Shown here piece by piece: positions 8,279-15,212 of a stretch of 18,020 nt of DNA. Within the stretch, counting starts at the first letter, position 1. The number at the start of each line of letters is the position of its first letter. The DNA is from CAYGWP01 sp964353455 (GTDB taxonomy: Bacteria; Planctomycetota; Phycisphaerae; FEN-1346): positions 1 through 18,020 of the forward strand of contig CAYGWP010000376.1 of the NCBI GenBank assembly GCA_964353455.1, in the 5' to 3' direction. A program made the position numbers and the translations under genes. The notes under the pieces were generated by a model. The model did not search any database. It saw only the letters and a list, made by a program, of their open reading frames with translations, and was not told the origin of the DNA.

Positions 8279-9421
8279 ATGAAGCCGACGATGACCCGAA
8301 GGAACTTTCTGAAATATTCGGCCGCAGGCGCGGCCGGCGCGATTTTCCCCTTGGCCGACACGACGGAGAAGGTGTTCCTGAAATCGTGGGAACAGGCGGA
8401 ATTCCCGTCGCTGCCGAAGAAACTCAACCCGGTGATGAAACTCACCGCGGCCAACGGCGCGTTTGGCGTTTCCAAGATTGTGGGCGGCTGTCGCGATCTC
8501 AAGGCAGCGGAGGCGGCCATCGCCGGCGCCAACCTTCTCGACCACGAAAATCTGTATAACCTGATGGTCGCCAAGGGCGTGCCGAAGCCGCAACTGACCG
8601 TTGTTGACATCGCCTGCTGGGACCTGCATGCCCGGATGCTCAAGAAGCCCCTGCACGCGCTTCTGGGTACAAAGAAGAGCAAGATACTCCGCTACGGTGA
8701 CGTGCGCGGCCAGCAGCCCGACTTCTCCCCCGAGAAGTACGCAGCGAGTGTGGCCCGCTATCTCGGGTACACAAAGCTCCAGGCCACGAAACTGCACTTC
8801 CCCGGCGCAATGGGCACTCCGGAGAGCATTCCCTTTAAGGACACCATCGAGACGCTGAAGCAGGTGCGCAAGGCCGTCGGCGACGACAAGATCCTGGCGT
8901 GGGATCCGTATCCGGGGTCGGCCGAGTCAGCTACGAACTCACTGGACGAGGCGAAGGAAATCCTGAAGGTGATGGACGAACTCCATTACGCGTGGATCGA
9001 AGGACCGTTGCCGCCGGTGTCGTACGAAACGCAGATCCCCAAGTATGCGGAGTTGGTGAAGACCGGCGCCAAACTGCGCATCCAGGCCGAGGGCCCGGGG
9101 TCTCCCATCGGCGACGGCACAAGTTTCGATGACATGAAACGCTGGGCCGAGGCCGGCGCCATCACACAATGTTCCACAGACGCCTACATCAACACCGGTG
9201 TCACCAACTGCCTGCGCATGCTTGAATACGCCAAGGCCCACCCGCCGTTGGTCATCAACCTCCACTGGGCGTGGGCGCCGCACGCGCACCTGGCGATGGC
9301 GTACGACGAAAAGGTGTTCCCCATCGCCGAATTTCCGATGGGCGAAGACGTGCCCAAGGAGTTCATGTCCGGCCCTTATCTTCTGGCCCCCGACTGGCCG
9401 GGGATATATCGTATTGACTGA
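8279..9421 (+). CDS. Tat-exported mandelate racemase/muconate lactonizing (enolase superfamily) enzyme
   Basis: A 380-residue protein. GGAG at 8267-8270 fits ATG 8279. ATG 8252, which overlaps the preceding stop as ATGA, is an alternative. Residues 6-26 match a twin-arginine signal: TRRNFLK followed by an Ala/Gly-rich hydrophobic stretch. The family's capping domain is short (about 50-130), and a modified TIM barrel follows. Visible active-site candidates are Lys171 (TKLHFPG, a KxH in place of the usual KxK), metal ligands Asp209 (AWDPYPG), Glu241 (WIEGPLPP) and Glu271 (QAEGPG), and an Asp301/His329 acid-base dyad (STDAY, INLHWAW). The family abstracts a proton next to a carboxylate, giving dehydration, racemisation or cycloisomerisation of acid sugars or similar compounds. 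Folding before export by Tat suits a metal enzyme. The context suggests a dehydratase or epimerase acting on sugar acids released from a polymer. The exact reaction is not readable. Confidence 0.85.
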   Translation: MKPTMTRRNFLKYSAAGAAGAIFPLADTTEKVFLKSWEQAEFPSLPKKLNPVMKLTAANGAFGVSKIVGGCRDLKAAEAAIAGANLLDHENLYNLMVAKGVPKPQLTVVDIACWDLHARMLKKPLHALLGTKKSKILRYGDVRGQQPDFSPEKYAASVARYLGYTKLQATKLHFPGAMGTPESIPFKDTIETLKQVRKAVGDDKILAWDPYPGSAESATNSLDEAKEILKVMDELHYAWIEGPLPPVSYETQIPKYAELVKTGAKLRIQAEGPGSPIGDGTSFDDMKRWAEAGAITQCSTDAYINTGVTNCLRMLEYAKAHPPLVINLHWAWAPHAHLAMAYDEKVFPIAEFPMGEDVPKEFMSGPYLLAPDWPGIYRID

Positions 9422-9435
9422 GCGGTTCGCAACAA

Positions 9436-9449
9436 GTTCTCTGGAGAAC
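9436..9449 (+). repeat. 14-bp inverted repeat just before a ribosome binding site
   Basis: GTTCTC (9436-9441) and GAGAAC (9444-9449) are perfect inverted copies separated by TG. It sits in the 44-base gap between the enolase-superfamily gene and the second glycosidase gene, ending two bases before the GGAGGG Shine-Dalgarno (9452-9457). It could be a small mRNA hairpin that tunes translation, an operator half-site pair, or chance. I see no other copy of it in the window. Confidence 0.35.
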
Positions 9450-9465
9450 CCGGAGGGTGTCTGCC

Positions 9466-10725
9466 ATGACTAAACGTACGTCGCTGCTGGCGGCGGTGCT
9501 TGTTGCCGCAGGCATGGTCGGTCAGGTTTCTGCCGCCATGGACCTGGGCACCAACTTCTGGAACCTCGGCTGGCACAAGGCTGGCGACTGCTTCAAGGAC
9601 GTCAAGAACGTTACTGGCGACGACCCGTGGAACCCGCAGTTCCTCAAGGACATCGCCATCTTCAAGTCCCTGCGGTTCATGGACTGGGACAACACCAACG
9701 GCTCGGCCCGCGAGAAATGGTCTGAGCGCAACCCGAAGACCGCCCCCAAGCAGAACCCCGTGGCCTACGAGTGGATGATCGACCTCTGTAACCGCAACAA
9801 CTCCGACATGTGGGTCACCATCCCGCACCGGACGATCAACCACACAATGGCCGACCGGCCATGCGATTACGCCCTGCGGCTGTGCATCCTCGTCAAGACC
9901 GGCGTGGACATGAAGGAGGTTGACCTGACGCCGATGCTCGACCGCCTGGCCGCGATGACGCCCCAGCAACTCGTGGCTGCCGGCGGCGCGAAGACGTGCG
10001 AACCGCTCAAGCCCAACCTGCGTCTCTACGTCGAGTACTCCAACGAGACGTGGAACGGCATGTTCAAGCAATCGCATTACTGCTGCGAGGAAGGCATGGC
10101 CCTGGGCCTTGACGCCAAGAACGAGTGGACGGCCGGCTTCAAGTACCACGCGTGGGCGGCCGTGCGCCTCTTCCGCGCCGCCGACCTCGTCTTCGGGGCC
10201 GACTCCAAGCGAGTCGTGAAGGTCCTGGCCGGGCAGACCGGCAACACCTGGATCTCCCAGCGGCACGTGGACGTCCTGCGCGACGCCAAACTCAACCCCT
10301 GGCAGGTCAAGGCCCACGCCATCGCGACGGCGCCGTACTTCGGCCACAAGGTGGATGGCGGCGCGCCCGACGCCGTCGAGCAACTGCGCGAGGCCATGAA
10401 GAAATCCATCGACCAATCCGAGAAGCACCGCAAGTGCGCCGACGAGGCGGGACTCATCCTCGTCGCCTATGAGGGCGGCCAGCACGTCCTCAAGAAGGCC
10501 AAAGACATCAACCGCAACCCCGCCATGCACGACCTGTACGCCGAGTACCTGAAGGCGATGGGCAAGTACTTCGTCCACTTCTCGCACTACAACCACGTTG
10601 GCGGCTGGGGCGACGGCGGCGCATGGGGTTCGATGGAATACACCGGGCAGCCGCTCAATGAGGCCCACAAGTACCGCGCGTTGGTAGAGTGGGCCAAGGC
10701 CCAGCCTGCGCCGGCAGAACGCTGA
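9466..10725 (+). CDS. Exported clan GH-A-like glycosidase (second paralog)
   Basis: A 419-residue protein. GGAGGG at 9452-9457 supports ATG 9466 rather than GTG 9457, which lies inside that site. Residues 1-24 are a signal peptide (TKRTSLLAAVLVAAGMVGQVSAA). The mature chain begins directly with GH-A barrel-like sequence (MDLGTNFWNLGWH) and lacks the CBM and beta-rich tail of the larger paralog at 261-3062. RLYVEYSNETWNGMF carries the Asn-Glu pair with Glu194 as likely acid/base. LVAYEGGQHV carries Glu336 as likely nucleophile. A Trp/Gly-rich HVGGWGDGGAWG segment near 377 may line the sugar site. Proteins with this NETWN/YEGG pair are seen in many environmental genomes and are usually left as hypothetical. 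The likely role is glycan hydrolysis outside the cytoplasm, with no substrate assignable. It shares its operon direction and close spacing with the genes on both sides. Confidence 0.75.
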   Translation: MTKRTSLLAAVLVAAGMVGQVSAAMDLGTNFWNLGWHKAGDCFKDVKNVTGDDPWNPQFLKDIAIFKSLRFMDWDNTNGSAREKWSERNPKTAPKQNPVAYEWMIDLCNRNNSDMWVTIPHRTINHTMADRPCDYALRLCILVKTGVDMKEVDLTPMLDRLAAMTPQQLVAAGGAKTCEPLKPNLRLYVEYSNETWNGMFKQSHYCCEEGMALGLDAKNEWTAGFKYHAWAAVRLFRAADLVFGADSKRVVKVLAGQTGNTWISQRHVDVLRDAKLNPWQVKAHAIATAPYFGHKVDGGAPDAVEQLREAMKKSIDQSEKHRKCADEAGLILVAYEGGQHVLKKAKDINRNPAMHDLYAEYLKAMGKYFVHFSHYNHVGGWGDGGAWGSMEYTGQPLNEAHKYRALVEWAKAQPAPAER

Positions 10726-10733
10726 TCCGATAC

Positions 10734-10743
10734 GCCGTACGGC
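10734..10743 (+). repeat. 10-bp palindrome downstream of the second glycosidase
   Basis: GCCGTACGGC is a perfect palindrome nine bases after the TGA at 10723-10725. It has no loop and no T-tract, so it is not a terminator. It might be a protein-binding site. The rest of this 142-base gap holds a run of eight G (10841-10848) and the ribosome binding site of the next gene. Confidence 0.2.
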
Positions 10744-10852
10744 TCGCCGATGCTCAGGCCGCGCGGGGCTGAGAACGTCGAGGGCGCCCTCTATCGTTTC
10801 GTAACGCGTCTGAACGCCAAGGATATGGCCGTCGGCCTGAGGGGGGGGCGCG

Positions 10853-10860
10853 AGAGGAGG
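10853..10860 (+). promoter_or_regulatory. Strong ribosome binding site for a GTG start
   Basis: AGAGGAGG lies seven bases before GTG 10868. It decides the start of the methyltransferase-like/propeller gene, which would otherwise be placed at the internal ATG 10910 without a comparable site. Confidence 0.65.
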
Positions 10861-10867
10861 CCGGAAC

Positions 10868-13800
10868 GTGAAACACCGCCGATTCGCTCGTTCTGCTCGC
10901 GCTGCGAGCATGAGATCTGTCGGTCACCTCATGCTTGCCGCGATGGCCATGTCGGTCCTCTCCGCGGCGGCACACTGCCTTGTGGCGGCAGCAATACCCA
11001 CGGAGACCGGTAAACTTGCCGCAGACATTCTTGCCCAAGCCGATGTCAAGGGCGGCCTGATCGTCCATCTTGGCTGCGGCGACGGGCGGCTGACCGCGGC
11101 GCTGCGGGCGAACGAGAGTTACATCGTCCACGGCCTTGACGCCGACCCCGTCAACGTCGAGAAGGCCCGCGCCCACATCCGGTCGCTCGGCGTGTACGGC
11201 CCGGTATCGGTGGCACAGTGGACTGATCCCATGCGTCTGCCATACGCCGATAACCTTATTAGTCTTCTGGTGGCGGAGGATCTGGGGAAGGTCCCGATGG
11301 ACGAGGTCATGCGCGTCCTGGCGCCGCTGGGCGCGGTGTGCACCAAGGGCAGAGACGGTGGCTGGACCAAGACTGCCAAGCCTTGGCCGCAGGGCATGGA
11401 CGAGTGGACGCACTGGTTCCACGGTCCTGACGGCGGCAACGTGTCGCGCGATCAACTCGTGGGGCCGCCCCGGCGGTTGCAGTGGACGTGCGAACCGTAT
11501 TGGGCGCGGCACCATGCATTGCCGAACACCGTCTCCGTAGCCGTTTCATCGGGCGGGCGGCTGTTCTACTTTCTGGATGAGTCGCCCGTCTCGATCCTGG
11601 CGGGCGTGCCCGACCGGTGGTCCCTGGTGGCGCGCGATGCCTTCAGCGGGGTTGAACTCTGGCGTCGGCCGGTGAGCACGTGGGGCCGCGCCGCCTGGGG
11701 CCATGATTTCTATACCGACCCCGACAAGCAGTTGCGGCATTTCTGGACGGTGCCCGCCGATGCTCAGCGGCGAATGGTGGCCGACGGCGACCGCCTTTTC
11801 GTGCCTCTCGGTTACCGCGAGCCCATCTCGGTGCTGGACGGCGCGACGGGCAAGTCCCTGCACACATTCGCAGGCACCCAGGGGTGTCGCATTGTGTTGC
11901 GGGCCGGCACGTTGCTCTACCTGGCGGGCGGCCAAGGAAAGGATGAGTCGCCCGTCAGGGCGTATGATGCGCGGACCTTCGAGCCGGCCTGGAACGCAGC
12001 CACCAGCCTGGTCGATAGGCCAGTCGATATGGCCGTGCGCGATGGCCGGCTGGCCGTTCTGGGCACGGCGTCTCTGGCGGCGCTTGACGCGGCAACGGGC
12101 AAGCCGCTATGGCTCGGTCAGTGGCCGGCCGGCGCCAGAATGGGCCGTTTCGTTCGCCTGGTGCTCACGGGACCTGCCGTCCTGGTCATAGACGATGCGG
12201 ACAGCCTGCTGGCGTTCTCGCCCAAGGACGGGACCTTCCTGTGGTCATACCCGGCGAAGAGGCGCATCCACGACGAGCAGCGGCCGGGTCCCGTGGAACT
12301 GTTCCCCATCGGGAACCTGGCTTGGGCGTCCAGCGGGCCGAAGACGTTTGCGGGGCTGAACCTGATGACGGGGGCGGTCGAGCGGACGATCGATGCCACC
12401 GCGGTCCTCACCTCGAGCCACCATCACCGCTGCTACACCGACAGGGCCACGGAGCGGTTTTTCATCTTCGGCAAGGAGAATGTGGAATTCGTCGGCGTTG
12501 GCGAACCGGTCATGCAGGTGCACAACTGGGTTCGGGGAACGTGCAGGTTCGGCGTGCTGCCGGCCAACGGCATGCTGTACGTTCCGCCAAGCGCCTGCAC
12601 ATGTTACATGAACATCATGCTGCGCGGTTTCAACGCGCTTGCGGCGGGAAGGGATGCGCTCGCGCCGGAAGCAGAACCCCCGCTGGAGCGCGGGCCCGCG
12701 TACGGCAGCGGCGGACAGGATTCCACGAGTGCCGCCAGCGATTGGCCGACCTTCCGGCACGATGGCTCGCGCAGCGGCGTGTCGCCCGAGGCCGTGCCCA
12801 CGGCGGTCGCTAAGGCATGGCAGGCCGACATCGGCGGCAGGCTCACCGCTCCGGTAGTGGCACAGGGACGGCTGCTTGCGGCGGACATCGATCGTCACAC
12901 GGTGCATTGCCTGGATGCATCCACAGGAACGCCGACGTGGACATACGTGCCGGGCGGGCGGATTGACTCGCCCCCGACCCTCGATGCCGGAAGAGCGCTG
13001 TTTGGTTGCCGCGACGGCTGGGTTTACTGCCTGCGTCTGGCCGATGGGGCGCTGGTTTGGCGACTCCGCGCCGCTCCGGGCGAGCGGCAGATCGTGGCCA
13101 ACGGACAGTTGGAGTCCCCATGGCCACTGCACGGCAGCGTGCTTGTCCACCATGGGGTGGCGTACGTCGCGGCGGGGCGGGCGACTCGCCTCGATGGCGG
13201 CATCCGTGTGCTCGCGATCGACCCGGCCACGGGCCGAGTCATCCGGAAGGTGACTCTTGATACGCCGCAGCGCACCGCACCGCTCAAGGACAACTTCGAC
13301 CCCGACGAACGGACGGGGTTCCTCACAGACATCATGGTCGCCGACGGCGAGGACGTGTGGATGCGAACGGCCAAGTTCACCCCGCAGTTGCAGGCGGAGT
13401 TCACGGGTTTTCGGGGAGGCACGGGTGGGGGCGGCATGAGCCCCACGGGCGGGGTGACCGCGCTTGCGCACCTGACCGCCGTGTCGGGATTCCTCGATGA
13501 CCGGTACTTCGATCGGGTTTACTGGGGCTATGAAGGCGTGTTCGGTCAGATGCTGGTCGTGGACCGCCAGATGGTCTATGGGGTGCGGGCCTACGACCAC
13601 ACGGGCTTCAGCCTGAGTTACAGGCCCGGCAGCGGGTACGTCCTCTTCGGCGAGACCCACGAGGGCAAGAAGCCGAGGAACCCACCCCCGGTGAAACTGA
13701 AAGACGAGCCTTCTGAGAAAGGTACGAAGGACAACGAGGCGCCCGATGTGCGGCAGGAGATCTTCCGTCCACATCCCCTTCCCAGCAATCTGTGGACGAG

Positions 13801-14098
13801 GCAATGCGATATCCGCGTGCTCGCCATGGCGCTGGCCGACAAGACGCTCATCCTGGTCGGCCCTCCAGACAGCGTTGACCCCAAGGACCCGTACGCCGCG
13901 TTCGAGGGCCGCGGGCCGGCGAAACTCCGCTTGGCTTCCGCCGCCGACGGCAACACGCTGGCGGAGATGGACCTGGAGTCCAGCCCCGTCTGGAACGGCC
14001 TGGCGGTCGCCGGCGGTCGCGTATTCCTCACAACCACGGACGGCAAGGTCCTCTGCCTGGCTGGAAGGCAGGCGGCGCCGGCGTCCACGAGGCCATGA
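10868..14098 (+). CDS. Exported methyltransferase-like domain fused to PQQ-type beta-propellers
   Basis: A 1076-residue protein starting at GTG 10868 behind a strong AGAGGAGG. Residues about 1-42 are a long export signal (KHRRFARSARAASMR, then hydrophobic LMLAAMAMSVLSAAAHCLVAAA). Residues about 45-160 look like a class I SAM-dependent methyltransferase Rossmann domain. Motif I is IVHLGCGDGRLT (65-76), an acidic strand-2 end is GLDADPVNVEKA (89-100), and a degenerate final motif is MRVLAPLGAV where RVLKPGG is usual. A conserved-looking bridge follows (PWPQGMDEWTHWFHGPDGGN, about 173-191). Propeller blades then run in two blocks, about 220-590 and 635-1065, separated by a Cys-containing CTCYMN segment near 576 and a linker. 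The fusion is, from memory, widespread in planctomycetes and their relatives, with no known function. SAM is not expected outside the cytoplasm, so the domain may bind something else or be vestigial. The last four bases overlap the esterase gene. Confidence 0.85.
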   Translation: MKHRRFARSARAASMRSVGHLMLAAMAMSVLSAAAHCLVAAAIPTETGKLAADILAQADVKGGLIVHLGCGDGRLTAALRANESYIVHGLDADPVNVEKARAHIRSLGVYGPVSVAQWTDPMRLPYADNLISLLVAEDLGKVPMDEVMRVLAPLGAVCTKGRDGGWTKTAKPWPQGMDEWTHWFHGPDGGNVSRDQLVGPPRRLQWTCEPYWARHHALPNTVSVAVSSGGRLFYFLDESPVSILAGVPDRWSLVARDAFSGVELWRRPVSTWGRAAWGHDFYTDPDKQLRHFWTVPADAQRRMVADGDRLFVPLGYREPISVLDGATGKSLHTFAGTQGCRIVLRAGTLLYLAGGQGKDESPVRAYDARTFEPAWNAATSLVDRPVDMAVRDGRLAVLGTASLAALDAATGKPLWLGQWPAGARMGRFVRLVLTGPAVLVIDDADSLLAFSPKDGTFLWSYPAKRRIHDEQRPGPVELFPIGNLAWASSGPKTFAGLNLMTGAVERTIDATAVLTSSHHHRCYTDRATERFFIFGKENVEFVGVGEPVMQVHNWVRGTCRFGVLPANGMLYVPPSACTCYMNIMLRGFNALAAGRDALAPEAEPPLERGPAYGSGGQDSTSAASDWPTFRHDGSRSGVSPEAVPTAVAKAWQADIGGRLTAPVVAQGRLLAADIDRHTVHCLDASTGTPTWTYVPGGRIDSPPTLDAGRALFGCRDGWVYCLRLADGALVWRLRAAPGERQIVANGQLESPWPLHGSVLVHHGVAYVAAGRATRLDGGIRVLAIDPATGRVIRKVTLDTPQRTAPLKDNFDPDERTGFLTDIMVADGEDVWMRTAKFTPQLQAEFTGFRGGTGGGGMSPTGGVTALAHLTAVSGFLDDRYFDRVYWGYEGVFGQMLVVDRQMVYGVRAYDHTGFSLSYRPGSGYVLFGETHEGKKPRNPPPVKLKDEPSEKGTKDNEAPDVRQEIFRPHPLPSNLWTRQCDIRVLAMALADKTLILVGPPDSVDPKDPYAAFEGRGPAKLRLASAADGNTLAEMDLESSPVWNGLAVAGGRVFLTTTDGKVLCLAGRQAAPASTRP

Positions 14099-15081
14099 CG
14101 GACAATCGCATGCGCAAGGAACACTGGCTCACCGACCGACTGCTGACCAGGCCGGTCATGATCGCCTTGCCGTTGCTGATGGCGGTTGCCTGCTCCGCCT
14201 ATGCCCAACCCGCGCGGCCTGAGATGCCTCCGGCCAAGCCGCTGGAGCGTGCCGACAACCATCTGGACGTCGCCTACCTCCCGCAGCGCCAGGTCGGCGC
14301 TTGGGAGGACCGCTGGCTACGGATGAACGTGCACGTGCCTGTCGGCAGCGGGCCTTTCCCATGCATCGTCTTCGTCCACGGCGGCGGGTACGGGGGCGGC
14401 GACAAGGATGGCACGCTGTACGGCGCGGGCCCTCCGCCTCGCGAGTTGCTCCAGCGGGCCGTTGATGAAGGCTACGTTGCCGTCAACCTCAACTACATCC
14501 TGGGGCGCGGAACCAGGCCGCAGGTGTTCTGGGACTACAAGACGGCGATTCGCTTCCTCCGCGCGAGCGCAGGTCGGTTCAAACTCGATCCCGGCCGCAT
14601 CGCCGCCTGGGGCTTCTCGGCGGGGGGCTGGCTTGCGAGCACGGCCGGGTTCAGCGGACCTGAGGATTCATACGCCTGCCCGCCCGCAGCGCAGAACATC
14701 GACGAACTCAGCCGTCAGCGGCCCAAGGGTAACGTGTTTCCGGTGCAGATGGACGATCCTCGCACCGCCAACGCAGAGTTCAGTTCCCGCGTGTCTGCCA
14801 TCGTCGCCGACCTCTGGCAGGGCCTGCAATACCTGAGCGCCGACGATCCCCCGATGCTGACGTACGTTGGCGAGGGATCGCGGCACAAGCATGCCGACGC
14901 GGCCCAGCAAGCCCACGTTGATTTCACGGCCATCGAATTGACGGACCCCAAGTTCAAAGGGCAGTCGTCGCTGCACGTCCCGCCGCACACGGCTGCGGCA
15001 CGCCGCCTGGACGGGAGCGGCACAAGCACCCTGGTTGATGAGGCCTTTGCCTGGCTGGCGTGTCGGCTGGGGTCGAGGTGA
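14095..15081 (+). CDS. Exported alpha/beta-hydrolase (esterase-like)
   Basis: A 328-residue protein that overlaps the preceding stop by ATGA (ATG 14095-14097, TGA 14096-14098), suggesting coupled translation. The N-terminus carries an export signal (basic RMRKEH and RLLTR, hydrophobic MIALPLLMAVACSAYA, likely cut near residue 37-38). If the Cys at 33 were lipidated it could be a lipoprotein, but the sequence before it is a poor lipobox. The hydrolase core has the oxyanion-hole HGGGYGGG (95-102) and the nucleophile elbow GFSAGG with Ser175. The strand that normally gives the catalytic acid (HGxxDxxVP in relatives) reads instead as PPMLTYVGEGSRHKHADA (253-270), so the acid is uncertain. His294 or His298 (LHVPPHTA) is the likely catalytic base. 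Relatives remove acetyl or feruloyl groups from plant or algal polysaccharides. Here a deacylase role is inferred from the neighbours. Confidence 0.8.
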   Translation: MTDNRMRKEHWLTDRLLTRPVMIALPLLMAVACSAYAQPARPEMPPAKPLERADNHLDVAYLPQRQVGAWEDRWLRMNVHVPVGSGPFPCIVFVHGGGYGGGDKDGTLYGAGPPPRELLQRAVDEGYVAVNLNYILGRGTRPQVFWDYKTAIRFLRASAGRFKLDPGRIAAWGFSAGGWLASTAGFSGPEDSYACPPAAQNIDELSRQRPKGNVFPVQMDDPRTANAEFSSRVSAIVADLWQGLQYLSADDPPMLTYVGEGSRHKHADAAQQAHVDFTAIELTDPKFKGQSSLHVPPHTAAARRLDGSGTSTLVDEAFAWLACRLGSR

Positions 15082-15139
15082 TCATGGACCAGGAGTTCAA
15101 GCGCGTCGGCGAGCGGGCGTTGGCCATCCTGTCTCCTTG

Positions 15140-15169
15140 TGGACAGCGCCGGGCCTGCAAGGCTAGAAT
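15140..15169 (+). promoter_or_regulatory. Candidate sigma-70-type promoter before the beta-helix gene
   Basis: TGGACA (15140-15145) and TAGAAT (15164-15169) are separated by 18 bases and lie about 45 bases before ATG 15213, in one of the two widest gaps of the window (131 bases). This would allow separate transcription of the beta-helix and lyase genes. It is pattern matching only, in GC-rich DNA. Confidence 0.3.
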
Positions 15170-15197
15170 GCTCCCCGATGGCAGTCCATGCTGAGAC

Positions 15198-15204
15198 AAG
15201 GAGG
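15198..15204 (+). promoter_or_regulatory. Strong ribosome binding site for the beta-helix gene
   Basis: AAGGAGG lies eight bases before ATG 15213 and sets the start ahead of the second in-frame ATG at 15240. Confidence 0.65.
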
Positions 15205-15212
15205 CCGACGGT

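Noticed and set aside
9376..10911. Minus-strand open frame of about 511 codons
   Set aside because: It is antisense to the second glycosidase and has no start signal. The + strand gene has a signal peptide, ribosome binding site and catalytic motifs.
15084..15194. Possible 36-residue + strand open frame between the esterase and beta-helix genes
   Set aside because: Weak start context and no recognisable feature. It overlaps the candidate promoter and is short enough to be chance.
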